From contig NZ_KB899545.1 of assembly GCF_000378345.1 (NCBI RefSeq), positions 558,001 through 622,000 on the forward strand: a stretch of 64,000 bases of DNA, read 5' to 3'. This DNA comes from Hirschia maritima DSM 19733 (GTDB lineage Bacteria; Pseudomonadota; Alphaproteobacteria; Caulobacterales; Hyphomonadaceae). Positions 45,931 through 55,533 of this stretch are shown here, in pieces (position 1 is the first letter of the stretch; each line of letters begins with the position of its first letter). The notes beneath the pieces were generated by a model. That model saw nothing but the letters and a program-made list of their open reading frames with translations. It made no database searches and was not told the origin of the DNA. The position numbers and the translations under genes are program-made.

Positions 45931-46557
45931 GTGACGGAATTAGCGCCTGATAATCAGACGTCTACACTGCCGCAAAGGCTTGTACTGGCTAGTGCAAGTC
46001 CGCGGCGGCGTGATCTGCTAGCTCAAATTGGAATATCGCCTGATGCGATCCTACCAGCGGACATTGATGAAACGCCTTTAAAGGGCGAATTGCCGCGTTT
46101 GTTAGCCAAGAGATTAGCTCACGAAAAATGTGCTGAAGTTATAAAGCTTTCCAATGAACCTTCTTACATAATCGCAGCGGATACAGTGGTCGCTGTAGGC
46201 CGGAGAGCATTGCCAAAGGCAGAGTCTGAAGCCGAGGCACGTCAATGCCTAGAATTATTGTCAGGTAGATCACATCGAGTATATACAGGCCTGAGCATTG
46301 CAACACCATCTGGAAAACAAGTTACCAAACTTATTGAAACGCGCGTCACCTTTAAACGAATTTCGTTAGAGGAACAAAACGACTATTTATTAAGCGGAGA
46401 ATGGAACGGAAAAGCCGGCGGGTACGCTATACAAGGGCTTGCTGCAACATTTGTATCCAATATAACTGGATCCTACACTTCTATAGTTGGACTCCCACTT
46501 TACGAAACCTACTTAACATTGCGTGGATTGGGATACGTTCCCAGATTAAAAGGATGA
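45931..46557 (+). CDS. maf: Maf-family nucleotide pyrophosphatase
   Basis: A 208-residue Maf/YhdE-type house-cleaning nucleoside triphosphate pyrophosphatase. The start is GTG, 8 bases after infA. Motifs: RLVLASASPRRRDLL at the N terminus, IIAADTVVAVGRRALPK with the catalytic aspartate, SGRSHRVYTGL, and GKAGGYAIQGLAATFV. It probably removes modified or m7-type nucleotides; septum inhibition is known for some members. It ends 6 bases before the RNase gene. Confidence 0.94.
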   Translation: MTELAPDNQTSTLPQRLVLASASPRRRDLLAQIGISPDAILPADIDETPLKGELPRLLAKRLAHEKCAEVIKLSNEPSYIIAADTVVAVGRRALPKAESEAEARQCLELLSGRSHRVYTGLSIATPSGKQVTKLIETRVTFKRISLEEQNDYLLSGEWNGKAGGYAIQGLAATFVSNITGSYTSIVGLPLYETYLTLRGLGYVPRLKG

Positions 46558-46563
46558 CTCTCA

Positions 46564-47646
46564 ATGTCGTCCGTTGAGATATTAGATGTAACTGAATATG
46601 TCTGTGACGTAATAGGTTTACGTGCGCGCGTCCTACACAATAAAAACGATCAAGCGGTTAGATTGCATCTTTGTCCTTGGAGTCGAAAAGGTATTGTCCC
46701 TCAACTGGGACAAATTTGGCGAGGTAAAATCAAATCGAAAGATCCAGGCGGACAGGGCTGTCTGGTCAACATTGGCCTAGAACATCCGGTATACCTTCAA
46801 ACAAATAAAAATAGTCCTCCTGAGGGGGCATTTGTCGATATAAAAATAAAATCAGAACAAAGATGGGATAAAAGTGCCGTAGTTGTTCTAGAGACCGCTG
46901 GATCCAGTCTTGGAGAACAGTCTAAAATCGGATTGCTGGCCAATTCTGATGCTGATCCATTCTACCATGGTGTGAATGTAATCAAATCATCAAATTGTTC
47001 TGAAGCACCTTCTTTTGTGTTTGAGGCTATTGATCAAGCTCTTTCTTCAAGCTTCGCACTAAATGGTGGAGGATATATTCACATCGATAAAACCAAGGCA
47101 TTGATTGCGATCGATGTCGACGCTGGCAGCCGGATCAATAAGGGAAGCAGATCAAATTTTGCATTCTCTGCAAATACTGAAGCTTTGGAGCTAATATGCT
47201 CAGCAATCAGCTTGAAATCCTTAGGTGGATTAGTCGTCATTGATTTTTTGAAGATGTCCGCCAAAAATCACAACATTGATGTTCAGAAGAAATTTCAGAC
47301 CCAGCTCAACCACATTCTGGGTCGTAAAAGCCAAGTGGGAAATATTTCTCAATTTGGTTTGTTGGAAGCAAGTGTCGCTCACAAGTTTTCACCAATCGAA
47401 TTTGTCATCGATTCATTGGGTGAGATCGAATGGTCAGTCATCAACATGTTCAAGCTCATTGAGTCAGAAGCCAAGATGAATTCAGGAAGGTTCTTTGTTT
47501 GCCAGGTCTCTCAAGACATTCATAGCTGGTTAGAGACTCCAACATTTGATTGGAAAACCAGCCTCATTGACCGAGTTGGGAATCGTGTAGAATTTGAAAT
47601 CGACAATGACTTGAGTAAAACAGAATACACAATTGGAATGAGATAA
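46564..47646 (+). CDS. Short ribonuclease E/G-family protein
   Basis: A 360-residue RNase E/G-like protein. The catalytic metal-site regions are present as ALIAIDVDAGSR and GGLVVIDFLKMSAKN, matching the two aspartates of RNase E. It lacks the CPxC zinc link that joins dimers in RNase E and has no long C-terminal scaffold, so it is a minimal form. Such short proteins occur between maf and yacG in alphaproteobacteria, beside a separate full RNase E. Its RNA targets are unknown. yacG follows without a gap. Confidence 0.88.
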   Translation: MSSVEILDVTEYVCDVIGLRARVLHNKNDQAVRLHLCPWSRKGIVPQLGQIWRGKIKSKDPGGQGCLVNIGLEHPVYLQTNKNSPPEGAFVDIKIKSEQRWDKSAVVVLETAGSSLGEQSKIGLLANSDADPFYHGVNVIKSSNCSEAPSFVFEAIDQALSSSFALNGGGYIHIDKTKALIAIDVDAGSRINKGSRSNFAFSANTEALELICSAISLKSLGGLVVIDFLKMSAKNHNIDVQKKFQTQLNHILGRKSQVGNISQFGLLEASVAHKFSPIEFVIDSLGEIEWSVINMFKLIESEAKMNSGRFFVCQVSQDIHSWLETPTFDWKTSLIDRVGNRVEFEIDNDLSKTEYTIGMR

Positions 47647-47838
47647 ATGTCACGTATAAAATGCGCAAATTGCGATAAAATTTCAGAAGAAAACAAATAC
47701 AAACCGTTTTGTTCAAAACGTTGCGCTGATGTTGATCTGAATCGTTGGATGAAAGGAAGTTATGTAATCCCTGGAAACAGTTTGGAAGTGACAGAAAATG
47801 TACCAATTTCAACTTCTTCACAGGATGATGAAATATAA
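47647..47838 (+). CDS. yacG: DNA gyrase inhibitor/zinc-binding protein YacG
   Basis: A 63-residue zinc protein. The four ligands are C6, C9, C22 and C26 (C-x2-C ... C-x3-C), followed by DLNRWMKGSYVIPG. In E. coli YacG binds GyrB and blocks gyrase. The ATG directly follows the stop codon of the RNase gene. It is the last gene of the murA-yacG run. Confidence 0.95.
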   Translation: MSRIKCANCDKISEENKYKPFCSKRCADVDLNRWMKGSYVIPGNSLEVTENVPISTSSQDDEI

Positions 47839-47910
47839 TTGAAATAAACCGTAGACATACTCAATTCACTTGATTATACATCGCGGCTCAACATTGTTGT
47901 TGGTGCTCGT

Positions 47911-47985
47911 GCCCGGGTAGCTCAGGGGTAGAGCAGAGGATTGAAAATCCTCGTGTCGGTGGTTCGATTCCGCCTCCGGGCACCA
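47911..47985 (+). tRNA. tRNA-Phe (anticodon GAA)
   Basis: The gene begins GCCCGGGTAGCTCAGGGG and ends GGTTCGATTCCGCCTCCGGG followed by CACCA. The anticodon loop TTGAAAA gives GAA for phenylalanine. Length 75 bases with encoded CCA. It lies after yacG, a common alphaproteobacterial arrangement. Confidence 0.97.
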
Positions 47986-48098
47986 TCACAATGTTTGAAA
48001 ATTACTTCCCACAAAAATTAAAGCGCAAAGCCGCCATGTTTAAAAACTTGGAGATTGCTGCCGACTTAATTAAGTTGAACCACCACAACTAAACACTT

Positions 48099-49487
48099 TT
48101 AACGGTGCGCTGTTTCCATAAAGATATTTTCTATATCTTTTCTGGAAAGCCAAGTTCCAGATGAATAAACCCCGCTAACAGACGATATGTTTTTGATGTT
48201 AGTGAGAGGATTTTCATCCAGTAGAATAAAATCCGCTCTATATTCTGGACGTATGATGCCGGAAATTTCTTGTTCACCAAGGTATTCTGCAACATTTACT
48301 GTTGAAGCTCGTAGGACTTCATATGGCGAAAGCCCAGCATCTAACATTAAATCAAATTCTTGTTGCAACGAAAACCCGGGTACAAGAGTACCAAAGCCAT
48401 CTGTGCCCGTTAGCAACGAAACACCAGCATCATTTAGATCTTTTGTAAGTTTGAGCATGATCTCGAAATTGTGTTTGATTTCCTGAACCGTCAATGGAAA
48501 CCCATCTTCTTGATAGGGGTTGGTCTCTTCACTCAACCAATAATCTTTTACGTCTTTTGGTAGAAATCGCATCATTTCATTGAATCTAAGTTGATGGAGC
48601 TGATCATCATCGGCCCAAATAGGAAGAGTGGCGTAAACGATAAGAGTTGGGTCTATAAAAGTGCCCGATTCAGCAAAAGTTTTAGCGATTGAGGTGCGAT
48701 ATTCAGAATTGGCTAGCTTCTCTACATTTGCTCGGTAAGCTTTGAGAAAGCTCTCCAAATCATTGGCTTCAACAAAGGTATCATCTGGAGCCACATATAA
48801 TAATTCTTCTACATGTTCCAAGATATCAAGCTGGAGAGAATCATTTATTGGCCGTTTGTGTTGGGAGTGACCACCAATTCGGAGATTTCGTTTTCGTGCG
48901 CCAGAGACCAATGCATCAAAGACTTCTGATGATAAATCACCATGCACTTTGATTAGGTCATATTTGTGCTCTTCATGCTGCTCCAGTATCGATGTGACTG
49001 CTGCCAAGTCAGGGACTTCTTCTTTGTGTAATTGCGGTCCACTGATCAGGTATCTTGGGCCTAGCATGTCTCCATTTTGGACTTTCTCACGAAGAGCCAC
49101 GTGGTCATATTGCCCACTTCCATCAGAAAGGCTCATGTTAAATACGGTTGTCACACCGTTGGCCAAATACAATTTGAACATTTTTGCTGGGTCCCATCGG
49201 ATATGAACATGCATATCAGCCAGGCCAGGCATCAAGTAACGACCATTTCCATCTACATGTATGGAAGCACGTATATGACTTGATTGAGCTTGATCTACGA
49301 TTGCAACAATCTGACCATTCCTTACGGCAACGGCTTGATTGGGATTAACTACTTCAACATCCATCGGGATAATATTGACGTTTTCAAAAATGTAATCGGC
49401 TTCTACAGGGGGAGGGTTATGAGTCACACACCCAATTAGTATCACACTAAGTAGAGTAGTTCCGATCAAACGTAGCATTATCGGCAT
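48099..49487 (-). CDS. Amidohydrolase-family lipoprotein
   Basis: A 462-residue metal-dependent hydrolase of the amidohydrolase superfamily. An N-terminal lipobox (ILIGC, Cys20) sends it out of the cytoplasm. Metal ligands are H93 and H95 in ADMHVHIRW, probable histidines in GGHSQHKRP, and an aspartate in LLTGTDGFG. A C-terminal composite domain (EYRADFILLDENPL) is typical of imidazolonepropionase-like or prolidase-like exported members. The substrate is unknown; small peptides or cyclic amides are likely. No partner gene is adjacent. Confidence 0.85.
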   Translation of the reverse strand: MPIMLRLIGTTLLSVILIGCVTHNPPPVEADYIFENVNIIPMDVEVVNPNQAVAVRNGQIVAIVDQAQSSHIRASIHVDGNGRYLMPGLADMHVHIRWDPAKMFKLYLANGVTTVFNMSLSDGSGQYDHVALREKVQNGDMLGPRYLISGPQLHKEEVPDLAAVTSILEQHEEHKYDLIKVHGDLSSEVFDALVSGARKRNLRIGGHSQHKRPINDSLQLDILEHVEELLYVAPDDTFVEANDLESFLKAYRANVEKLANSEYRTSIAKTFAESGTFIDPTLIVYATLPIWADDDQLHQLRFNEMMRFLPKDVKDYWLSEETNPYQEDGFPLTVQEIKHNFEIMLKLTKDLNDAGVSLLTGTDGFGTLVPGFSLQQEFDLMLDAGLSPYEVLRASTVNVAEYLGEQEISGIIRPEYRADFILLDENPLTNIKNISSVSGVYSSGTWLSRKDIENIFMETAHR

Positions 49488-49698
49488 CCTTTAAAACTAG
49501 CAGAGATTATCTTGAACCGTTCAAACCCAATGACACCGTATTTGAAAAATTAGTCTACGACTAGCTTGAAACCCCCACCAGAACGCATAATCCACATTAT
49601 GTGAAATTGAACATTTTAAACATCAGTAAATACAATAGAGTACAGCCAATTTGTAAAACTGTAGAAAGACGACTAAATGCTAACCTTATAAGTTATTA

Positions 49699-50511
49699 CT
49701 AAAGCTCAGCGTCTATTTCCATCCCATCAAATGCTGGAACTACATTCTGCGGAAGTTCAGCACACAAAGTCCGATAATCCATATCTATATGCAGATTTGT
49801 AAGGATCGCCTGCTTAGGTTTTATGCGCTCTATCCACCCAAGAGCCATGTCCAAATGCGCGTGAGACGGATGCTCACTGTATCTCAATGCATCAACAATA
49901 AAAGTATCTACACCGCTGAGTGCGTTCAATGTTTCCTCAGGCAAATCCATAGTATCATTGCAATAAGCGATTGGTCCCATCCTAAACCCTAAAGATCTGA
50001 TTCGTCCGTGCTGCTGATACACAGGGAGCAGTTCCAATTTACCTCCATCACCATCGATCGACAGAATTTTTCCAATCTCGATACAGTTACTGCCATCCAA
50101 AATTGATGGGTAGCCTCCCGCCCCATGAAAACAATAAGCAAAACGGTCCATCAAGGACGCCGCGGTCGGTTTGTCCATAAACACTGGTAATCGCATTTTA
50201 TTTGAATATGCGATGGCTCTTAAATCATCTATTCCGTGAGATTGATCGGCATGATCATGAGTATAGACAACTGCGTCTAATTTTTTCACTTCAGCTGCCA
50301 GCAATTGTTCTCGCATATCTGGCGAGGTATCAATTAAAACTTGGGTAGGCTCGATGCCACCACTTTGCCACCTGCGAACCAATACAGAGCAACGCAAACG
50401 CCTATTTTTTGGTTCAGTGGGGTCACAGGCACCCCAATCACCATTTATGCGAGGTACACCGCCGGATGAGCCACATCCGAGTATTCTGAGCTGTAATCGA
50501 TCATTCCCCAT
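49699..50511 (-). CDS. PhnP-like metallo-beta-lactamase-fold hydrolase
   Basis: A 270-residue metallo-beta-lactamase-fold hydrolase. The start GCGSSGGVPRI is typical of PhnP-like phosphodiesterases, and the metal motif is YTHDHADQSHGIDDLR (HxHxDH). Further ligands appear in FHGAGGYP, ILTNLHIDMDY. No phosphonate genes are near. It is the last gene of dacC-like - tmk - holB - tatD - MBL, one base after tatD; this order is common in alphaproteobacteria, where the enzyme is thought to be a cyclic phosphate or nucleotide phosphodiesterase. Confidence 0.88.
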   Translation of the reverse strand: MGNDRLQLRILGCGSSGGVPRINGDWGACDPTEPKNRRLRCSVLVRRWQSGGIEPTQVLIDTSPDMREQLLAAEVKKLDAVVYTHDHADQSHGIDDLRAIAYSNKMRLPVFMDKPTAASLMDRFAYCFHGAGGYPSILDGSNCIEIGKILSIDGDGGKLELLPVYQQHGRIRSLGFRMGPIAYCNDTMDLPEETLNALSGVDTFIVDALRYSEHPSHAHLDMALGWIERIKPKQAILTNLHIDMDYRTLCAELPQNVVPAFDGMEIDAEL

Positions 50512-50512
50512 T

Positions 50513-51295
50513 TTACGTTACCCGCCCAAACAGCCGCATACAATTCTCTGTGGTCAATTGCGCTGCCTCCTCCATAGTAAGACCTCGCAACTCTGCAAAA
50601 GCTCTACACACATCTACAAGATAACCAGGCTCATTGCGTCGTCCACGATAAGGCGTAGGCGCAAGGTAAGGACAATCTGTTTCTAAGATAATTCTGTCTA
50701 GCGGCATTATCTCCGCTACCGCACGAACATCATTAGCTTTTTTGAAAGATAAAATTCCAGATACTGAAAAATAAGCATCCAGGTCAATTGCACGTTTAGC
50801 TAACTCCACTCCCGAAGTGTAGCAATGCATAAGAGGTTGGAATCTACCTTTGTGCATTTCTTCTTCTAGAATATTCCCCATCAATTCGTCAGCCTCACGG
50901 CTATGAACGATGAGGGGTAAGTTCGTCTCTCTTGCTGCTGCAATGTGTTTTCTGAAGCTAGATTCCTGCAATTCAATTTCACTATATCCATAGTGTAGAT
51001 CGAGCCCAGTTTCACCGATACCGCAGACTTTGGGGTCTTGAGCCAACTCGACGAGTTCATCAGACGTCAGATCTAAATAATCTTTCGCATAATGCGGATG
51101 AACTCCCACTGAGCACCACATGTCGTCATGACAACCAGTAAACTCTCGGATCTTAGAAAAATTATCCATTTTATCGCATATAGATATAAATCGGTTCACT
51201 CCCAATTCTCGGGCACGGACCAAAACTTCGTCGCGGTCATCATCATATTGTTCACCATGCAAATTGATGTGGCTATCAAACAAATTAAGGGTCAT
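50513..51295 (-). CDS. tatD: TatD-family metal-dependent hydrolase
   Basis: A 260-residue TatD-type DNase/hydrolase with the TIM-barrel metal sites GIGETGLDLHYG, LPLIVHSREADE, MHCYTSG and ILETDCPYLAP. The first ligand pair is unusual: the normal H-x-H of DSHCHLD is read here as FDSHINLHGE, i.e. H-x-N. The change seems tolerated in related alphaproteobacteria, but it may alter metal binding. The start overlaps the holB stop by 4 bases. Confidence 0.9.
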   Translation of the reverse strand: MTLNLFDSHINLHGEQYDDDRDEVLVRARELGVNRFISICDKMDNFSKIREFTGCHDDMWCSVGVHPHYAKDYLDLTSDELVELAQDPKVCGIGETGLDLHYGYSEIELQESSFRKHIAAARETNLPLIVHSREADELMGNILEEEMHKGRFQPLMHCYTSGVELAKRAIDLDAYFSVSGILSFKKANDVRAVAEIMPLDRIILETDCPYLAPTPYRGRRNEPGYLVDVCRAFAELRGLTMEEAAQLTTENCMRLFGRVT

Positions 51296-52269
51296 CGACT
51301 AACTTGGCGTCCTGTTCTTTGAATTTGCATGATGGCATTTGCCACCGCTTGAGATTTATCTTGGTTCAGTGCCTTTGTTTCGGCCGCCAGAGCTATCAGA
51401 CTTTCATGAGTTTGGGCCCACGCACCGGCTGCTATAGCACTGTCTGTTTTTTTTGCTGCTGCATAGGCAACACTGCATAAAGAACTAAACGCTGCATCAA
51501 ATGCCTCTGGCGACTTCGACGCACTAGAGATGACTTCAGACAATTGTTTAAAATCTATACCTGAAGGTCGTGAAGCTGCCGATTTTGCAATTCGGGCTGC
51601 TTGTCTTGCATCAGGTGATTTCAATTTTAAGGCAATACCCGGTCGACCTGGAGCATAACTCAGAGTATCTTTTGCCTCATCTGGAGATAAACCAATCTTT
51701 TCCAAGGCATGTTGTCCATTGGATTGATCTAACAGGTCCATCCTCAATACGCGACAACGACTACGGATCGTTGGTAACACTTGTGCTTCACCGTGTACCA
51801 CGAGAATGATGAGACACTTGGGAGGAGGCTCTTCCAGAGTCTTCAAAATAGCATTTTCACCATTTCTGTTGAGTTCATCGAGTGAATCAATAATAGCAAC
51901 ACGCCATCCACCCATAGCTGGCCGGAGTGAGAAAAACTTGATCAATTCTCGTAACGAGGAAACAGGTATCTCTGCTTTTTGTTTCCCTTTATCGTCGAAT
52001 GGACGTTGAATTATGCGTAAATCCGGATGAGAATCATTCAGCATCAAATGCGCTATATGGTCTGAATCATCTACGTTTAGTGAATTGCTTTTTCCAGACA
52101 GAATGGCCGCAGCAAATTGCATGGCTAGTCTAAATTTCCCAATGCCCCTTGGACCTTTAAACATCCAACCATGGTGCATCCGGTTAGTAGACAATGCATC
52201 CTCAAGCTCGGCTTTTGCTGTTTCGTGACCATAGACTGGACCGAATGAATATTTTTGTACCTCACTCAA
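51292..52269 (-). CDS. holB: DNA polymerase III delta-prime subunit
   Basis: A 325-residue clamp-loader subunit. The AAA+ core has GWMFKGPRGIGKFRLA, which keeps the P-loop lysine but lacks the following Thr/Ser, and WRVAIIDSLDELNRNGENAILKTLEEPP with the sensor region. Delta-prime is naturally a weak or non-ATPase, so the loss fits. The SRC motif is present in TIRSRCRVLRMD. It overlaps tmk and tatD by 4 bases each. Confidence 0.93.
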   Translation of the reverse strand: MSEVQKYSFGPVYGHETAKAELEDALSTNRMHHGWMFKGPRGIGKFRLAMQFAAAILSGKSNSLNVDDSDHIAHLMLNDSHPDLRIIQRPFDDKGKQKAEIPVSSLRELIKFFSLRPAMGGWRVAIIDSLDELNRNGENAILKTLEEPPPKCLIILVVHGEAQVLPTIRSRCRVLRMDLLDQSNGQHALEKIGLSPDEAKDTLSYAPGRPGIALKLKSPDARQAARIAKSAASRPSGIDFKQLSEVISSASKSPEAFDAAFSSLCSVAYAAAKKTDSAIAAGAWAQTHESLIALAAETKALNQDKSQAVANAIMQIQRTGRQVSR

Positions 52270-52901
52270 TGTAAATCAAACCGCTCATCTATAATTTTAA
52301 GTGCTTGGTTCAAAACTTCATCAGGTGATTGTCCTGCATCCAAAACATGACAACGTGTCGAATATGTTTCACCTAAGTTTCTGAATGCTTCTCTGACACT
52401 TTTATGGAAGCTTAAGGGTTTGCTTTCAAAAGCATCCATCGGGCCATTTCTAGCTTCTCTACGTTTAACAGCATCTTCAACGGGCATGTCCAAGATCAAT
52501 GTCATATCAGGCTGAACGTCTCCAACACTTATCTGATCCAATTGCTCTATTATCTCAGAAGACACACCGCCGGCTACTTGTTGATATGCGCGTGTTGAAT
52601 CAGTAAAGCGGTCACAAATCACCCAATCACCACGTTTCAATGCAGGCGCTATTATTTTGTCCAGATGATCCGATCTGGCCGCAAAAAAAAGTAAAGTCTG
52701 CGTGAGCGCACTCCAACCATCGTCACTCTTAGGATTTAATACCAAAGACCGTATCTCTTCACCACCGATCGAGCCACCGGGTTCTCGGGTTAAAACGACA
52801 TTAATACCATGTTCTGAAAGCCGCACTTTCAAAAGCTGAGCAAGAGTAGATTTTCCTACTCCTTCACCGCCCTCAAGAGTGACAAACCGACCGTTCTGCA
52901 T
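52266..52901 (-). CDS. tmk: Thymidylate kinase
   Basis: A 211-residue dTMP kinase making dTDP. P-loop LEGGEGVGKSTLAQLL, the DRx region VICDRFTDSTRAYQQVAGG, and TREPGGSIGGEEIR are all typical. The LID region REARNGPMDAFE is short. It sits between a penicillin-binding protein and holB, the usual alphaproteobacterial order. Confidence 0.96.
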   Translation of the reverse strand: MQNGRFVTLEGGEGVGKSTLAQLLKVRLSEHGINVVLTREPGGSIGGEEIRSLVLNPKSDDGWSALTQTLLFFAARSDHLDKIIAPALKRGDWVICDRFTDSTRAYQQVAGGVSSEIIEQLDQISVGDVQPDMTLILDMPVEDAVKRREARNGPMDAFESKPLSFHKSVREAFRNLGETYSTRCHVLDAGQSPDEVLNQALKIIDERFDLH

Positions 52902-52904
52902 GAA

Positions 52905-54044
52905 TTATCCACCAATCCCCATTCCCACGAGCACTCGTTGAAAGAACCCCATCTTGTCGACTGTTTCCGCTAAGACAGCGTCAGACACCACATCCTTCAT
53001 ACCTGGACCTGACACGATAATTTTCCCAACAACATCACCTTCAATCAATGGCGCTTTTAACGGTCCATCATAAACAACTTCAACTTTGATATCGCGAATG
53101 CTGTCAGCGTGCAGTGCAGCCTTCATCAATTCTGTAGCCTTTAGTTTAGCCGTTTTCTTAGAACCTAGAAAAACATCGACTTCACCAACGATTTGGTCAT
53201 GTTGCACCACTTCAACAATCTTAAAATCTACGAAGGCAGCTCTCATCACACGTCTAGCTTCTGACGCTCTATCAGCTTTACTCTCCATACCATTCAAGAC
53301 GATGATACGTCGTTTTCCATCTCTAACAGCTGAACCAACTAACCCATAGCCGGAAATGTCTAGATGGCCCGTTTTTAGTCCATCAGCACCTTTTACTTCT
53401 CCTAAAAGGGGGTTTCTATTGGGTTGGCGTATTCCGTTCCAAGTAAATTCTTTCTCATTGTAAATAGAATAAAACTCAGGAAAATCCGTGATTGTTAGAT
53501 AAGCCAGTTTTGCTAAGTCTGCGGCGCTAATTCGATGATTATCTGAATAGAGCCCGGTTGCGTTTTCAAAGCTTGCACTATCAAGACCCAGCTCATGTGC
53601 GCGACGCGTCATTTCTTCCGCAAAGGCTTCTTGAGAACCACTTATGTTTTCAGCAACAACAATACACGCATCATTTCCTGATTGTATTATAATTCCTCGC
53701 AAAAGATCAGCAACGCTTACTTTAGATCCCAACTCAAGAAACATTGTTGAACCACCCGAAGCAGCACCACCTTCGCGCCAAGCTCTCTCGGAAACAACAA
53801 ACTCATCTTCCAATGATAGACGACCATCCCGTATACGTTCAAACACGATGTATGCCGTCATAATCTTCGTCATTGAAGCAGGGATGAGCGGAACTTCACC
53901 ATCCTTGGAATAGAGGCCCAAGCCTGTATCCGCGTCCATAATATATGCGTAATCAGCTTTAGTATTCAAAACATCAGCATCAGCAGCAAGTGAGCTCATG
54001 GCTAGAAGGGACGTAGCAGCTAAAAAGGAAGAAATAGAGCGCAT
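52905..54044 (-). CDS. D-alanyl-D-alanine carboxypeptidase (PBP5/6 type)
   Basis: A 379-residue periplasmic penicillin-binding protein that trims the last D-Ala of peptidoglycan side chains. The signal peptide ends near AADA. Active-site motifs are Ser57-x-x-Lys60 (IPASMTKIMTA), SGN (IIIQSGNDACIVVAE) and KTG (GADGLKTGHLDISG). A C-terminal beta domain (PBP5_C) and an amphipathic end (MGFFQRVLVGMGIGG) likely anchor it to the membrane. It is the first gene of the run with tmk and holB. Confidence 0.95.
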   Translation of the reverse strand: MRSISSFLAATSLLAMSSLAADADVLNTKADYAYIMDADTGLGLYSKDGEVPLIPASMTKIMTAYIVFERIRDGRLSLEDEFVVSERAWREGGAASGGSTMFLELGSKVSVADLLRGIIIQSGNDACIVVAENISGSQEAFAEEMTRRAHELGLDSASFENATGLYSDNHRISAADLAKLAYLTITDFPEFYSIYNEKEFTWNGIRQPNRNPLLGEVKGADGLKTGHLDISGYGLVGSAVRDGKRRIIVLNGMESKADRASEARRVMRAAFVDFKIVEVVQHDQIVGEVDVFLGSKKTAKLKATELMKAALHADSIRDIKVEVVYDGPLKAPLIEGDVVGKIIVSGPGMKDVVSDAVLAETVDKMGFFQRVLVGMGIGG

Positions 54045-54124
54045 GTGTTACCTCGTTCTCATCTGGTATTATCTCCAGAAGGATAGCTGACCAATTGAGC
54101 AGCAATTAGGCACACAAAATCAGT

Positions 54125-54154
54125 TCAGCCGGAAACGTCAATGTTTCCGGCTGA
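54125..54154 (-). terminator. Hairpin after rlpA
   Basis: Perfect 12-base stem (TCAGCCGGAAAC / GTTTCCGGCTGA) with a six-base loop, 29 bases after the rlpA stop codon. A short T run follows further on. It probably terminates rlpA before the carboxypeptidase operon. Confidence 0.7.
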
Positions 54155-54183
54155 AAGAAGTATAAGTTTTGTCGAAAATCTGC

Positions 54184-55533
54184 CTAGTTAGACACAATCA
54201 TCGTTTCAAAACCTCGACCAGCGAGCTGCGACTTCACCTTAGAGGCCTGTTGGCGGGAAGACCAATTCCCAACATAAACCTTAAATAAGTCACGACCGTT
54301 GATTCGAACTTCTTTGACTGACACTCTGCCGTAATCGTGCAATTTAGCACGAAGGGCATGGGCGTTTCCTAGATCTCCAAATACACCAGCTTGAAGAACA
54401 AATTCATTTTGAGAAACAGCTCGACGCGGGGACTGAGGAAGTGCAGCCAGCATTCTTTTGACTGGGTTCTCAGTTTTATAACTTGCTTTCATCAAAGGTG
54501 CTGATCGCTGTGATGAACGCCCCTTAGCAAGAGTGCGACGTGCTTCGTCTACATATTTGGCAGGTACAGTGTTGTGAGCTTCTGGAGCAAACCCCATATA
54601 CTGAACTCGAACTTTTGCCGTTCCATTGTCTTTATAACCAAGCACAGTGGCTGATTGTTTTGAAAGATCGATTATCCGATCATCTACAAATGGACCACGA
54701 TCATTGATACGCACGACTATGCTACGCCCGTTTTCGAGGTTTGTGACTCGAGCCAAGCTTGGAATTGGAAGTGTTGGGTGCGCCGCAGTCAGCGCGTCTT
54801 GATCAAATACTTCACCTACAGCGGACAGTTTTCCGTGAAATTGCGGCCCATACCATGAGCCCACACCCACTTCATCATAATTTGGTTCAGCAAAAGGAAC
54901 ATACCAGCGCCCCGCTACTTCATAAGGTGCGCCGATTTTTTGTTCAGCAAAACCTTTAGGTGGCGCAGAAGCCAAAGTAACTCCACGTGCCCTCACCTGT
55001 TTACTTGTAGGCATTCTCATTTTCTGAGATACTTTTGCGGCGACTTTATGTGAAATATTCGATGCTGTTTGTTTTGCTGAGCGCCCTACTTTGGATGCCA
55101 CTCTAGCTGCTGTGGCACGGGCATCAAAGGCCCCTGCTGTCAGCGCTGGGTCGCGCGGCGGTATATAGGTCGCTCCAGAAATCTTCTGTGCTTGTTCAAG
55201 AGTTACAGCACTTTTCGAAGAAGAAAACGCCATCGGCTGGGCACCGGCTGAAAGCCTTGTTGCACCATTGGCACCGTATGACATGTTAGGTTGATCTGGA
55301 TATCTGAACTCAACGCGCTTTCCACCGCCCTGAACGCGAGTCGACTGAACAGGTGCAGAAGCATATTGAGTATATTGAGATGAAGCACCTGCAAAAGTTA
55401 TTGGTGCTCCTGCCTGACTTTGAGCGGCTGCTTGCGGAGCAACTGCTAAAGAAGCGATTCCTACTGCGCTAAGCGCAACATATTTCATTTTAACAAAACG
55501 CTGGGCGTTTTGAGATAAAGTGGCTTTTGCCAT
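54184..55533 (-). CDS. rlpA: RlpA-like septal ring lytic transglycosylase with SPOR domain
   Basis: A 449-residue periplasmic protein. A signal peptide (KYVALSAVGIASLAVAPQAAA) is followed by a long Ala/Ser-rich, probably disordered stretch to about residue 195. The double-psi beta-barrel lies at about 220-320 (GVGSWYGPQFHGKLSAVGE, VRINDRGPFVDDRIIDLS). A C-terminal SPOR domain follows (about 375-448; FVLQAGVFGDLGNAHALRAKL). RlpA cleaves naked glycan at the division site, and SPOR binds denuded peptidoglycan there. The N-terminal half is longer than in the E. coli protein. Confidence 0.93.
   Translation of the reverse strand: MAKATLSQNAQRFVKMKYVALSAVGIASLAVAPQAAAQSQAGAPITFAGASSQYTQYASAPVQSTRVQGGGKRVEFRYPDQPNMSYGANGATRLSAGAQPMAFSSSKSAVTLEQAQKISGATYIPPRDPALTAGAFDARATAARVASKVGRSAKQTASNISHKVAAKVSQKMRMPTSKQVRARGVTLASAPPKGFAEQKIGAPYEVAGRWYVPFAEPNYDEVGVGSWYGPQFHGKLSAVGEVFDQDALTAAHPTLPIPSLARVTNLENGRSIVVRINDRGPFVDDRIIDLSKQSATVLGYKDNGTAKVRVQYMGFAPEAHNTVPAKYVDEARRTLAKGRSSQRSAPLMKASYKTENPVKRMLAALPQSPRRAVSQNEFVLQAGVFGDLGNAHALRAKLHDYGRVSVKEVRINGRDLFKVYVGNWSSRQQASKVKSQLAGRGFETMIVSN

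Noticed and set aside
47986-48098. Integration site at tRNA-Phe
   Set aside because: No integrase, repeat or remnant follows this tRNA; the next gene is an ordinary chromosomal amidohydrolase.
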